Source: Holothuria scabra
Lineage: Eukaryota > Echinodermata > Holothuroidea > Aspidochirotida > Holothuriidae
DNA length: 64,000 bases
Direction of reading: 5' to 3'
Assembly: GCA_037179385.1 (NCBI GenBank)
Contig: CM074195.1
Coordinates: 5,946,438-6,010,437 of the forward strand
A program made the position numbers and the translations under genes. Shown here in pieces: positions 1 to 13,332 of this stretch; positions within the stretch are counted from its first letter, which is position 1, and each line of letters opens with the position of its first letter. The notes below the pieces were generated by a model. That model was not told where the DNA came from. It saw only the letters and a list, made by a program, of their open reading frames with translations, and made no database searches.

Positions 1-84
1 CCCTAACTGGTCTTCAACAGGTGCAACTGGTCTTCAACAGGTAAAAATGGTCTGTAACAGGTACAACTGGTCTTCAACAGGTGC
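1..84. repeat. Short tandem repeat with CAACAGGT core
   Basis: Four imperfect ~20-bp units, each ending in CAACAGGT or TAACAGGT, run from the window edge. The array may extend to the left. The same heptamer in inverted orientation (ACCTGTT) is clustered again near 5.9 kb. Confidence 0.8.
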
Positions 85-1659
85 AAAATGTTTTAATAGG
101 AAATACTATATAGTGATGAATTTTTGCAACAGGGAGGTTGGGGGTTCAGTTCTGGCAAGGTCAGAGCAAGATTTGTGAATGGTTTGTTGTGTGAAACAGA
201 GAGATCTAATTTACCTGTACAAGTACAACAAAAATTTGCACAAGACAAAATTTATTTGGCTATGATATACACACTACATGTTTAGTCAAACCCTAGTAGC
301 ATTTCATTGTAGCAAAGTGATGATAGATAGCACACATCATGCAGATGCAGTTAAATGCTAAAAATTGAAAAATTCATTAATCCACAGGTTTGATAAATAT
401 CACTAACCCATATGAAAGAGAAGAAATTAAATATAGCAATACTGCACGGAGTATTTCATTTGAGACTTTATAATACACAATCGGGGTTCTACGTAGCCAG
501 ACCATTCAAACTGGGTGCTGCACTCAGTTTGAATTTTTTTTTTTTTTAAGTCAGCACCCAGTTTGAAATTTCACCACCCAGTTTGAATTTCATCATATGC
601 GTACTCTAAACATACTGTAGGCTACACTGCACAGTATCAGACACATAAACATTCAATTGATTGAATGATTGTGCTGATATTGGAAATAACAAAAAAAATC
701 AGGCAACTGACCACAGACAATGTGATTTAGATCTTGAGATATGGCCAACATCATGTGAGAATGATGCAATGTTGATTAACTCCCATGATCCAGTTTGACA
801 TTTTTTCCTGGCTAGAATCTTGCATATTCCAAGTTTTGACCACATAATGCTTTTCTATAACAGCTACATGGAAAGGTATGAGATTAGCAGCCTTGCCAGC
901 CAGGTTATGTGACACTTGTGGCTAAGGAAGAAAAGGCCCAAAAACATTGATTCGATTTTGGTTGAACTAAAGAGTTAAAATAGAATTTTTCCAATTTAAA
1001 TCAAAGTTTGATCAAGGTAAAAACTGTAGTTACAGTACTACAAACATGTATCAAGCAGTCATTTCACAATTTCCAAAACAAAACAAGTGTTTTTCATGGT
1101 TAAAAGAATTGAAAGAAAAAGTCATATGAATCAGTCTTTTCACATATTTGCTAAATTAAAAAAACAAAGATTTGTCCATGATAAAACATTTTCTTTAAGT
1201 TTTGTTCAAGGCAAAAAATATAGAGGGCCTTCAACCGTAAGGGGCTTAAGGGATAGTCTTCAGCTATTACAAGTTCCATGAACAACTACATCAAAGTGTA
1301 AAATGTTGCATTGCATTCTTCAGTCATCAAATGGGTCCACAAAAGACATGAAGTGATCACATTTACCGAATGTTTCAAATTTCTCAATTAGACATTCTCC
1401 TACAGTATTGGCCAGGTACTCATCTCAGTGAATCATACAGTAACCAATGACGAACTTTCAAGTATAAGCAGGAGTGTTTAAATTTTCAGACACTGTAAAA
1501 GAAATGCAGAGCTATGAAACCAGTTCATCTGTCTTTTTGCAAATTGAGGTAGTCCTATATAGCCATACGCAGCTAACATACTGAAATGCACTAGTGAGTT
1601 GTAATTCATTAGGACGGTTTTCTGCTAGTAACTGCTTCACATTAGTTACATTATCCATT
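85..1659. other. Gene-free AT-rich stretch
   Basis: No convincing coding exon seen. The only structured element is the inverted repeat at 505-567. The one ORF (from 1087) has low-complexity, Lys-rich content and no splice or domain support. Confidence 0.5.
505..567. repeat. Perfect 16-bp inverted repeat around a poly-T loop
   Basis: TTCAAACTGGGTGCTG at 505-520 is the exact reverse complement of 552-567. The loop contains a T-run, and a third partial copy of the motif follows at 574-587. This is probably the core of a small inverted-repeat element. Confidence 0.75.
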
Positions 1660-2640
1660 TTTGATTCCTTGCCGTAGGCAAAAGGAATCTATGCGATGGT
1701 GATGTCGTGTGTGTGTGTGTGTGTGTATAGGTGTGTGTATGTGTGTGTGTATGTGTGTGTGTATGTGACGCTTTGCTTGTAAACACGATATCTCAAGATA
1801 GGTAACTGTGACGGGTCTCATACTTGGTGTGTGGGTTGGCCATATTGAGTAGATGATCCCTGTTGTTTTTCGTGGAGGTCAAAGGTCATTTGGGGTCACC
1901 AGAGGTCAAAAGGTCAAAACTTCGTAAACACGATATCTCAAGAACGGTATATGTGACTATGCTCATGTTTGGTGTATGGGTTGGTCATATTGATTAGATG
2001 ATCCCTGTTGTTTTTGGTGGAGATCAAAGGTCATTTGGGGTCACGAGAGGTCAAAAGGTCAAAACTTCGTAAACAAGATAACTCGAGAACGGAACATATG
2101 ACTATGCTCATATTTGGTGTGTGGGTTAATCATATTGAGTAGATGATCCCTATCGATTTTCGTGGAGGTCAAAGGTCATTTGGGGTCACGAGAGGTCAAT
2201 AGGTAAATTCCTTAGAAATTGCTTGTAAACACGGTATCTCAAGAAGGGTAATTGTGACTAATCTCATATTTGCTGTGTGCATTGGCCATATTGAGTAGAT
2301 GATCCCTATCGATTTTCGTGGAGATCAAAGGTCATTTGGGGTCACCAGAGGTCAAAAGGTCAAAACTTCGTAAACACGATATCTCAAGAACGGTACATGT
2401 GACTGTGCTCATATTTGGCGAGTGTGTTGGCCATATTGAGTAGATGATCTGTATTGCTTTTGGTGGAGGTCAAAGGTCATTTGGGGTCATGAGAGGTCAA
2501 AAGGTCAAAACTTCGTAAACACTGTATCTCAAGAACGGTACATGTGACTGTGCTCACATTTAGTATGTGGGTTGGTCATATTTAGTAGATGATCCCTATT
2601 GATTTTCCCAAAGGTCAAAGTTCACGCTGTTAATGGAATA
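1660..2640. repeat. AGGTCA-rich minisatellite array A, ~145-bp unit
   Basis: The array opens with a small hairpin (GATTCCTTGCC / GGCAAAAGGAATC), then a (TG)n tract at about 1706-1768, then six units of ~145 bp. Each unit carries the line AACACGATATCTCAAGA, a 'GAGTAGATGATCCC' segment, and paired half-sites AGGTCAAAGGTCA and AGGTCAAAAGGTCA. Related arrays lie at 38.8, 41.5 and 44.6 kb. Confidence 0.9.
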
Positions 2641-3669
2641 AAAAATAAATAAATTTTAAACACAATGCAAATCAATGCAGATCGAAGACAAATAGTGATT
2701 ACACTTTCATACTAAATGTGAACAGTATTGGAGAGTCCCCTTCCCCAACAACACCAACCCACCAGGACCTTTAAGTACAGATCGAATAAGCTTTTTTTCA
2801 GTACAACTGACAGTGTTTGTTTGGGACTATATATACAGTACCTAACTTGGAGTATATTTTTTTGAGATGCCATGGGGATACTTAGGATAAAACTATGATA
2901 CTACTTAAGTACAAGCATTACAATATGCATAGGCCTACAGTAACCCTAGGTCTTAATTAAGCTCATGATCTAGACTTTAAGCAACTGACAATACTGAAAT
3001 GGACAGAGGTTATGCAGTGAGAAATTTAGTATTGAGTATTAAGAATCAGGAGTAACATTGTTTAGCATTGATTTAATCTAAGTCTTCATAAAAATAATCA
3101 GTTTGACCTACAGTAATCTCCCATCCCCTAACCTTAAAGGGAAATTTTGCGGTTGAAATGTCAAATGTTCCAACATAACATTCAAAGAAAATAACTCAAT
3201 GCATAGTCAAACTGTTCATTGTCAAACATACTGTACACCCCCCGCAATAGCTTCATCTCCAAACATTATGAATGAGGAGGGCTCTGGAAGTTGCACAATC
3301 TGAAATTTTGAAAGTTTAGGTACTGTAAACAAATTTTTTTAGAGCAAAAAATGTCAAGCTTAGGGAAACTTATCTTGAACAGAAGACCACCATACTGCAT
3401 TAATTTAATCATTTATCCACCAGGGGCCAGTGCCAATAAAATTGGTTTAAAAAGGATGAAATTTTCTGTTAAGCAAATGCAATATTTCCCTTTAACCCAA
3501 CCCTCAATTTATCAATGATTAAGGCAAGGTATAACTGCTACCTGTAGAACAGCCCTTGATAAGGGCTGTGCATTATGTTCAAATGCCTTATACTGTATGG
3601 CAAATTCCACACCATTGTGTAGCCTAATGGAACGAGCCTACAGTATACAGAAACCATCATATGACGGAA
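2641..3669. other. Gene-free stretch
   Basis: No exon, RNA gene or clear repeat is seen between the minisatellite and the nested element. The composition is AT-rich with no open frame of note. Confidence 0.45.
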
Positions 3670-4515
3670 CATAGATGGTTAGTTCAAAGTTCAAATATGT
3701 TCTAAATTTGAACACCTCATTAAAATCATTCTTTTCTTCAATTAATTAAAATATCATTAAGAATTAATTCTGGCTTCATATTGTGTGGTAAAACTGACAA
3801 ATTTGCATCGATCAGTGAATAAATAAGCATGTAAATGAGGTGTTCGAATTTAGGGCTACAGTTATTTTCCGCCCTCGCTATTTTCCGCCCCTCAAAAACG
3901 GTGTTTTTCGCCCTTTTTATTTTTAGCAGAAAACATCTTTTTGGGAGGCAAAAAGGAATGGAATGGAATATGATTTCAGTGGTACTTTTGTCAAATGAAT
4001 ATTCCATCATCTGTTCCTCAAAGTTTCAAACTTCATCGATGTCTTTTACCATTCAATGTGACGCCCGTTACGGCCATGTTGACGTCTCTCCAAAAAACAT
4101 TCTCACTGTAGACTTCAGTATACTAATACGTACTTACGTACAGGTATACGGTATTCAGTGCTGTGAACAATTGTTCACACAATCAGCATAAGCCTACCTA
4201 TAGACAAGCGGACTACTTATACGTAAAAAAATACGAGTCTGTGACTGACTTTCCGTTTAGAAAAAAATATCATACAACTCATTCTTTTCGATGAGGATAC
4301 TGAAAAATTTTTAGGTCTATCCACAAATTTTATTGTTTTCTTGTACTTGGATTTGAAATTTGAAGTTAACAGTTACTTTTAACACATGTAAATTCAAACA
4401 TTACTTTCCGCCCTAAGATTTGTAGGGGCGGAAAGTAACGGGCAGAAAATAGCGAGTGCGGAAACTAACGGACCCCCGAATTTAGAACCTGTTAAAACTT
4501 TGAACCAACCATTGT
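3670..4515. mobile_element. Outer palindromic element, interrupted by a second element
   Basis: The segment at about 3674-3720 (ATGGTTAGTTCAAAG ... GAACACCTCATT) is repeated inverted at about 3834-3853 plus 4478-4513. The right arm is split by the inner element. After removing the insert, the outer element is a ~220-bp inverted-repeat (MITE-like) sequence with no coding capacity. The arms match imperfectly (for example AAATTT versus AAATTC). Confidence 0.65.
3854..4477. mobile_element. Inner 624-bp inverted-repeat element with 8-bp target duplication
   Basis: GAATTTAG occurs directly before (3846-3853) and after (4478-4485) the element, an 8-bp target-site duplication of the hAT size. The terminal arms are imperfect inverted repeats sharing CTCGCTATTTTC and repeated TTTCCGCCC blocks (left ~3862-3891, right ~4425-4470). 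No transposase reading frame is evident, so it is a non-autonomous element. The weak ORFs over it (118 aa on +, 90 aa on -) are not supported as genes. Confidence 0.7.
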
Positions 4516-5815
4516 ACATACATACATGATAGTTGATACACTACAGCACCATTCAAGGTTATGGCTGGGCCTATAGGCTTAAGTTATGCTTTTGGTATGA
4601 AAACACCTTTATGTCCACTTGAATCCCCAGCTTTCATTGCCCAAATTTGACTGATTTTCCCATGCAGCATATGGAGGAAATTATACTTGAAACTTGGATG
4701 TGTGCACTATATTTACAGTTCAGGCATAGGCTGTATACTGTAACTGTAATGTAAGTGTAATGTATACTGCAATAGTAACGTTACAACACAAGTAACGTTA
4801 AACCTAACGTAAGGCCTAGCCTAGGCTAATGTTTATTGTTAAGCCAAACAGAACAGTGACAATTAAATACTATTTGCCCAGCCACGATGACCCTCAAATT
4901 GCACTGCATTTTGGTGTAAAACTGGAACAACAAATGGATCATAAAATATAAATGACTTACTCTGCTTCAGAGTATTTTTTTGTAAAGAAATCTTCCTCTG
5001 CTGCCTTCACGTTCATTGCACCTTTTTGAATTTGTGAATGTAACGCATGCTCAGAAAACTCAGCTCTGGCTCTGTACTGTACAGTGTTTGCATGCGAAGG
5101 TAATAGTAAATAGCACATGCAGTATGTGCACAATATACACAGGCAACTGTTATCTAGCAACTTCACTCAACACTGTGTGTGCAGAGAACTGTGTCATTGC
5201 AAAGGGGCCATGAAGGTAATCCTTTGTTCAAGCAAACAATTGCTTGGTTATGTGCATTGCTTCACAAGAGATGAGAAGCTTGTATACTTAGAGAGCAGCA
5301 AAGGGATTTAGTTTTTGTTTTGCTACTATGTGGTATTAGAAGAAGAGAAGATAAAATAAAAATGAAGCACTTGGGTAAATGAATTTTAGAAGGAGACCAG
5401 GATGCCTTAATTATTATAAGCACAAGAAAAAAATTTGGAGGCAAGTTCTATTGGGAGTTTAGTATTTGCCTATATACCGGGGAATCTGTGTCAAAAACAA
5501 GATGTTGGAGGCATACATGCAGCTAGGAGTCCTGGGTATAAAAGGGGTAGGGGTGGGGGGTGGTGGTGGCAATGACAGGAGAGAAGGGGATGTACTTCTC
5601 TGTGCAACAATAAATATCTTGGAACTTGTGTGAGCTACTAGTATTCGGGGAGGGGATTGTAATTGTACCGCACTGTTTCCGACCCCATATGGTACATGCA
5701 CGTTTATCTGGCAAGTGGTCGAAGACAATTTTGTATGGAAATAACCTGTTCAAATAGCACCGTCGCTGCTGGAACCTATTACAGAAGATTCACATGACCA
5801 ATTGAATTACCTGTA
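4516..5815. other. Gene-free stretch with short ORFs only
   Basis: Several overlapping ORFs of 60-90 codons on both strands lack domains, splice sites or signal peptides. I do not support any as a gene. Confidence 0.45.
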
Positions 5816-5975
5816 AATTCCCTGTTGACATTAACAGGTACCTGTTGTATCCCTGTTCATACTGGTTGGAAACCTGTTCATACATGTTAGTACCTGTTAA
5901 TACCTGTTAGTTACCTGTTAATACCTGTTCATACCTGTTAGAATTTCAACAGGTTTCAACAGGAATTTTCTCCTG
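5816..5975. repeat. ACCTGTT cluster, irregular ~10-bp repeat
   Basis: About a dozen copies of ACCTGTT or the variant CCCTGTT, many followed by AATA, CATA or AG, fall in 160 bp. Two copies in the opposite sense (AACAGG) lie at the right end. The motif is the reverse complement of the core of the repeat at 1-84, as expected for subterminal repeats of one large element or for two relatives. Confidence 0.7.
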
Positions 5976-8900
5976 GGCAAGTAAAGTTATCAGATTTTTA
6001 ATTCAATTTTTGTGGACTTGGAGCAAGCTTGTGTTGCATATCCTACACTTGCACTGATCAAAAGTGTTTTCGAAAACTTCTTTTGCAAATGATCGAAATA
6101 TTTCTTTTCATAGATTTGAATATGCCATGAGCAAGGGTGGAAAAACCAGCAAAATGGGAAGCTCCTTGCCAAGAATTGTTGAAAATTTGGAAGAATAATT
6201 CTTTTTTTAAAAAAAAAGAACATTTAATTTCCAGTGTAAATTTTATTTGTGCTGAAAATACACATTTCCTAGCTATCGTCATGTTTGGAGCCCTGGCCAT
6301 GGTAAGTGGGACACAGAAATTTTTCAGTCTTGACATTTTCTATTAATGGGTTAAACCAAATCCCTGTGTTTCATTTTGAATAAGAGCAATTGTAAAATTA
6401 GGACTTGATACTGTAAGCATTGCCCATCTGTGCTGAAAAATTGACATCACTCCTTGAACAGTACTTCCTTCAGGTTCAGTCATGACGTGCTTTGGGTCTG
6501 TGTTGCCACATTCATGTACCTTATGCCAACATCCCAAGGACCAAATATGACTTGAAAAAAACTTTGGATTACATTTAGTTCAAGCATTGAGCAATCCATG
6601 AGAACTCTTTTATCAGCTCTCTTCCACTAATTTGGTTTAATCCTACACCTGATCCACAAGCTTGTTTATTTGTGATATTGTGCAGTACTCTATGTGTCCC
6701 CACCTGAGTGCCATTTAGAAACCAGCCTGGTAGTGAAGGTGCATGCTGGTGCATGCATGGTGCCTCTGAAATTGGAGGCTGTGGTACTGCTTCGATGGGT
6801 CTCATATATGTCCTAGCATCCATCATTGTTTGCTGTTAGTTATGGAGGGACTTGTACATTTAGACGCAGAATGATTTTGCTCTGATACAGAATTAAGTTG
6901 TTGCCATAAGGAGAAAATATATTTGTGCAAATTGCATGCATACAGTATGTACACAGCTTGCTTACTGTACAAATAGCACCGCTACACTTGAAGGGAATGT
7001 AGCATATCCACAAAGATAGTTAGGAATATATAGCACTTTATGCATGTATAAGATCAGTACCAATTGGTTAAATTTTGATATGAATTGAAACAATTACTCC
7101 ACTCTTATTGATCAATGTTTTTTGGGTACTGGTAGTTGTGCACTCTTTCAGTGGCATAAAAAAGCCTTCCAGATGCATGGGGAAGCTAGACAGCAAGGGG
7201 GTACCCAATTCATTTTTCTAAAAGCCTCTAGCTCCAATATTCATGGGTGGGGGGGGGGGGTATGGGATAGGAATGAAACCTTGCACACACAAGCTCTGAG
7301 GTGTTTGAATTCTCCATGGACCCCTGTGCATTGTCCACCCAGGTCCACCCTACTGCTACCTAGAAGTCCCCAATAAGAATGAAGTTGTATGTAATTTAGA
7401 CTTTTGAAACTCAATTCAGCTTTGCTAAAGTTCTACTGCAGAGGTGCACTAGGCTGGTGTTCTTTTTTAAATTGGAGAAGGTACTAGAGTGTGTAGAACA
7501 CAGCTTTTAAAATAGGGCTTCACTGTGATCCTTTTTGAAGTCTGAAAACTATGTAAAAACTTGCTGTCCTTCAGAAAAAGCGGAATGTGATCTATTGAAA
7601 ATTTGACCATACATTTTTTAGGGATGGATTTGTAAACTTCAAAAAGGAGGTGAACTAGTTCTTGTCAGCCTTTCAACCTGCAGGACAGTGTGCATGGTAA
7701 GTATCACCTCCGCCTTTCTCCCCCTCCTCCTCTCCCCCCCCCCCCCTCATTTTGGTCCAGAATGCTAATAAAATACGCTAGGTGCATGCTTGATTCTATA
7801 TGAGAATGAACGGCTCATTAATTGCAAACTCAAAATCATCAAAACTGCCACTGTCATTCTCATTCAAAAGAAGTGGTAGGTAGGCTATATATCTGTGCTA
7901 CGTAGGTCCTTTCTCCAATGAATGCAATTTATAACACTACTAAAAATGCTGTAATAAACCACCGGAAATAGATTCTTCTACATCCTGTAAATACCCATTA
8001 TTTTTATGATCTACCTCTGTTAGTGAATAGCCTGACCCAACTAGTCTTCAAGGCATATGTAAAGGTATAGGAAAAATGTAATTCACTCATACCTCATAGT
8101 AATACTAAATGATTTTTGACAAAATTATAATAATTACTGGAATTCCTAAAAAGTCAATTGACAGAAATATTACATAAAAGAAAAGATAAAAATCAGGTAG
8201 AGTATCCTATTCTTACTGGAATCTTGTACCAGCTGTTTCACTTTATTGTTCTACACTTAAAATTTCCCATCAACATGCCATAATACATTTCTTGATCAAC
8301 AAGCATGACAGTGGAAAGCTCTTATTTTTTCATAATAATAGACACTATGACTAATTCCCAAACAAAACATAACTCTTCCATTTTGCATGTTGTTATGAAT
8401 TCACTTCAAAAATGATACAAAAACTTGTGTTTTTCTAAAAAAAAAACAGGTTATATTTCAAGTGATATGAAAACTACTACCATCTTTGTAAATGAAGTTT
8501 TTAAAATGTAGGAATTCGAGGCTTACATGCAACTTTCATGATATATCTTGCATGATAGTTTGGGTCTACAAGTACATTTTTTGTCACTGATATCATGATA
8601 TACAATTCCCATCTCAATGTACTTCTGGGTGGCCTTTCCACTCCTATACTTGCACTCCTGTCACAGTATCCTAACATGATGACACCGGCCATTTTCCCCA
8701 GTCTCGGAATATTGCATTAAGTAAGTATTGACAGTCATACAGAGCAAGTTTGAATAGTTGAATTCTGTAGGCAATCAGCTTGCAGTGGAGATGTAGTTCT
8801 CAAAGCCACCATACAGACCTGGCCTGCACTTTCTTCTTTTAAGAGAAGACATTTTCCTTCCCGCCTAACAAGAAGATAATGGTAGGTTTCCATGCATGAG

Positions 8901-11446
8901 ATCTGCCATATAGTAGGTATTGTAGGCGATTCTTTTTCCAGAAAAATTGATGCAGTTCCTGTAGTGCTAGTGTCTTCAAGGATACAAAGAAGAGCATAAT
9001 ATAAATAAGTTATGTCACATGTAGTAACAACCTTTTAGTTTCAGTAAACTGTTTAAGGAAAATGTTGTACTCTTGAAGGTTAGTTTACTCTGCTATGATA
9101 TTTTAATTTACTTCATGCTATGTACATATAGCCATGTTGAAGACTCTTGTGACAGGCAGAAGCTACTGAACTGTTACATGAATGACACATAGGCCTGGAT
9201 TAATATGATGTTTATTTCATATGATGTTAATTAAAATGCAAAATAGCATATGAAACATGAGAGATGTATGCTAGCTTGTGAAGGGAATCATTTTCCAAAA
9301 ATATGGATACTCATGTCGATCAGTTATGAGAGAGTAACCTTTGCAATAAGTGACTGCTCTTCCATTGACCAATTCAGAAGATGCAGTAGGGCGCTAATGC
9401 TTTCATTACAACATGCAGTTGTTGCATGCACTACAATAGTTCTGATTTATTAAACATGACAGCTACTTGACAGGGTTAGTCTCTTAGCAACAAAAGTTTG
9501 TCTGGTTTTGAGGAGCTAAATATGTCAGCCATCTTACCAGAACTGGCGGGAACCATCTGGAATGAAGAGATTCACCCTTTAAAGAAGCCTAGCAGTGGCA
9601 AACATAGCTTTACAAGAAACTTTGTCATGTGGGGTAGCTAGAACCTTATTTTTTTTCCTAATTGGGAGGGTAAGGGGGGGGGGGGGCTTTAAATGATTGA
9701 TAGACTAATATTCAGTTACGCTTCGGGTATCAATGGAGCAAAGTTCTAATTGCCACCCTCCATTACCTAGCTAACAGGGCTGCATGTGTATTCTGTTACA
9801 TGTACAAAATTCCATTAAACCATTTAACTGACGACATAGAACTGTTTGAGGGCAGGTTAATATCCTGATATTTTAAAATCAGGTTAGGTAATGGATTATA
9901 GCAAGCACCCTGAAAAGTCTTAAAATCTTTGGTCTAGTAAACTAAGTTCTCCTGAGGTCGGGTGTGGAAGAACTGTTTCAGACAACCATCATGGCCAGAT
10001 TATCCCTAGATGCAATTTGCTGTCACATGTCAATTAAGCATTCAGTGGAAATTGTTGGCATTATTACAACAGTACTGAGCTGGTTGGATAGCATTCTTAT
10101 CCTTTGAACATGGTCAGTCCAATTTATTTCTAATCATACTTAGGCTGTATATAATGTTTTCATCAAGCAAACCCTCTCTAAACTTTTGTGCATCACACAA
10201 CTATTCTTTTTTGATTTTGTCCTTAATTAGGGGGTGAAAAGCCAATTGTCGAGCTAGCTAGGCCATCACATGTGATCAGAGTGTAGTCTGAAATCTGTCA
10301 ACTGACACAAGTCTTTCTAATTGTGGGATATATTTTACTAAACACTATGTAACTTAATTGTAGGACAAAGAGTGGTGTGCTTGAAGTAGTAATTTCATTC
10401 TGGCAATGACTTAAGTTTTCTCCCTTTCACAGCTGTTTAAGATATATCAGCCTTAATTTGAAGATGTATTCTGGTAGAAACTACTGTAGCATTAATTATA
10501 CACTCAATAAAATAACAAGGATCCACATGCAACGTGATGGAAGTTGAATTTGTTTCTTGCTGTATTGTATCGGACCTTGGGAATTTGTGCCCATAATCTT
10601 GGGAAAAATTGCTCCCTTGTTCAATTTTATATGGCATATACACGTACGTAAAACTACACATCGCCAAGCAAAGGATTTTTCGCAGAATTATTGCCAATGT
10701 CTACTAATTGCCATCGTATTTGTTCTTATCTCATTTCCTTACCTTCTCGGAGCTTTAAACATCACAAATTACTCGTTAATTAACGTTGATAAAGCGTTCC
10801 CTGGAAGCCGTGCCGTCAATCTCATGTTAATTTTGGAAAAGTTGCCCTCGCCGACTTCTCTTGTTATTGCCGACGATTGTTCGTTGTATGTGGTATTTGC
10901 AAATGTCTTGCAGAAATCCGCATCACCCGAATGAGTACCGTCTAGTACTTCCATGCTTCAACTTCCCTCCGTCGATCGCACGAACATTTTTCACGGCCAA
11001 GAGGGTGATGGCGCTGTAACAGTTTTGGTGCGCGAAGGAGAAAAGAACAATTTTGAAAACATGCTGCCGCCCCCGTTTCGCTCCACGATACAGTGTCTTT
11101 AAGTACATAAACGTTGTGTAAATGAATAAAGTAATAATCCCTCTTTTACTTTCATTTTGCCTTTTTAAGTTTGCATCACGATGGGATAGTTACAATCGCA
11201 CCCCACACTTGGCCACACACCTGTGTAATCTTTAGGTGTAATCTACAATGTACTACAGTGTACAATTTACAATAAATAGCAGGCTGTTGGAAAATGCATT
11301 TAATTCACCTGATGTCTGGTATCAACAGTTCAACTATAATTTCTGAAAGTTTCTAAATGGCTTGGCAGTAAAATGAATCTAAGTATTTATTCCTCTAATC
11401 TCGATTGATTTCAAATAAAGTAATTGTTCCTTGTTCGTATTTTCAG
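5976..11446. other. Long stretch without a supported gene
   Basis: I see no exon with splice signals or a recognisable domain. Homopolymer runs of 12-13 bp occur at 7249-7260 (G), 7734-7746 (C) and 9674-9686 (G). The ORFs at 10.5-11.1 kb on both strands lie in slightly more CG-rich DNA just upstream of the Ig exon. They could belong to a promoter or first exon, but no start or donor was convincing. Confidence 0.4.
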
Positions 11447-12100
11447 TGAAGTCCCTTTTCGAAGGACCCTTGATAGACATATGTGAAAATGATGACGCAA
11501 TATGCTTCACAGAATTAGATGTCCATTCTGCAGTTAATTGCGGCGTCCGCCGGGTGAGGCCAATAGTCTCTCTTAAGTGGATGACAGTTACAAGTTCTGG
11601 AGATCTTAAAATTCATTCCAAAATGAGTTCGACTATGGACAACGTCACATCTACTACTACTGCTGCAACATTAGGTGCATTTGCCCAGTCACCAATATTG
11701 AATCTTCTGGTATGCAAAGCAGAGTTTGCACCGGGAGTCTTGCGGAGAGACAAATCATTGGTTTTAGTTCAAAATAGGCAAATGAATTTATCATCCAAAT
11801 CGCCTGTCATAAAATACGTCCGCCTTGGCTCAACTTTAGAGCTCACCTGTGGAGGAAATACAACCCCCTATTTTTATGTTTGGAAAAGAAGTTTTCCATT
11901 TGATAATCAATATGATAAATTGATGTTTGCTGTTCCTACGGAAAATCGGTTGGAAACCAAATACAGTGACAACTTTCAGTTCGAAGAGAATGGATCACTG
12001 GTAATACGTCACGTCGGTCCAGAACACGATGGTTTTTACGGTTGTATCTATGGGAATGGGATCACAGATGGCATGACAAAATACAAAGTCGTGACGTACG
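11447..12100 (+). CDS. Exon encoding two Ig-like domains (phase 1-1)
   Basis: An internal exon of 654 nt, part of an extracellular receptor or adhesion-type protein. It follows acceptor TATTTTCAG (AG at 11445-11446) and ends at donor ACG|GTAGGT. Both introns are phase 1, the usual arrangement for Ig-domain exons. The first domain has Cys in SAVNCGV, Trp in LKWMTV and Cys in LLVCKAEF. The second has LELTC, YVWKRS and the classic DGFYGCIYG (D-G-x-Y-x-C) turn. Several N-glycosylation sites (NVTS, NLSS) fit a secreted-side location. No initiator Met is present: the open frame simply reads through the intron on both sides. The signal-peptide exon was not found. The Ig fold is well supported, but the specific family is unknown. 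Confidence 0.8.
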
Positions 12101-13145
12101 GTAGGTTATCTTTTATGACGTCATGTTACACCCTATTATTTATCTACACATCGTTACCATGATGTAACCGTGTCTCTCCAGTTTAGAACTGGCGTTTGTA
12201 TCTTTGCGAATTTGTTCGTACCATGGTTGTGTAAGTATTCAGTTTGCGCATCAAACCGTGGGGCTATGAGGGGGGGGGGGGGTTGGCCATGACTCTCTTT
12301 GGTACGGCTATACTTCCCGTTGAAATCTTTTCCAATTTCTCCAAAAATGGAGATGGGTGTGATGGAGTGTAATCTAGACTTAATCAAAGATTTCTCAGAG
12401 ATCTGTAATAAAACTCTAACATTTCCAGTTGTGTTAATTATAAAATATGGACCCTCAGTTTTCCGCGTCGTATTCAATTAATAAAATTCACAATTTCGAC
12501 CACTAAAAATTCCAAATTTTCAAATTCGTCCAATGAAAAACACTTATTTCAACGATTCTGGCCCTTTGACAATTTCTACTTCGCCTTCTCTTCAAGAACC
12601 CATCTCTGCCTTAAGGGTTAGCGTTTCATTACCTCTCCTGTTGAAAAGCTGATTGGTTCTCGTCGGGTGGTCCTAACCTTCCGATTGGCATATCGACTAA
12701 TGAGATGTCAGAACTAACAGCCTTGCAATAGCTTAGTTTGGTAGTTCGTTGGAATTGTGGGGCTCAGCGTAGGATATACAAACCGAGCTCAGCAAGGAGT
12801 GTGCGACGTTCCCTTTTTTGTGCAGTTCACGCATAAAACACTGAGCTTAAATTTGAATAGCCAACACGAAAGAAAATTGGGACTTAACCCTTTTTACAGC
12901 AGCTTAAAATTCATATTTTTACACCAAAAAGGCAATTTCGCTGAAAGCCCACTGCACAAAACGACACATATAATTCCACCTTATATTATGGTGGGATTAC
13001 GAGATGATTTGACCATATTTTCACTTAAACTCAAATTCTTGAACACATGTTGAAGGTGAGGGATTGGTTTGTTTATCCCGACGATTTGAAGGATGTGCTC
13101 TTGTGCATAGCCAACAAAACTAATTACCCGAACTCGCTTATTTAA

Positions 13146-13252
13146 GTGGGGAAAACAAGCCAGTGAGCCACCGCTGGAAAAAGTCCGTGGCCGGCCGACT
13201 TGAACCAATCGGTTGGAAACTGGGCTGTAAAACTCTATCTAACTAGCTAACG
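13146..13252 (-). repeat. Dispersed ~110-bp repeat, copy 1
   Basis: Read on the minus strand, it begins near CTAACTAGCTAG-like sequence and ends GGCTCACTGGCTTGTTTTCC. Two further copies lie on the + strand at 45451-45540 and 53809-53922. It sits in the intron between the two Ig exons. Short, non-coding and SINE-like. Confidence 0.65.
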
Positions 13253-13332
13253 CCTACGTGTAATTGATTAACATCAATCTAAAAACATGTTGAATTGTGA
13301 AAACCATGACATCATACTTTCTTTTGTCGCAG

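Noticed and set aside
10437..11108. Overlapping ORFs on both strands upstream of the Ig exon
   Set aside because: One + frame has a hydrophobic run (LLIAIVFVLISFPYLLGAL), but no start context, donor or continuation to 11447 could be shown.
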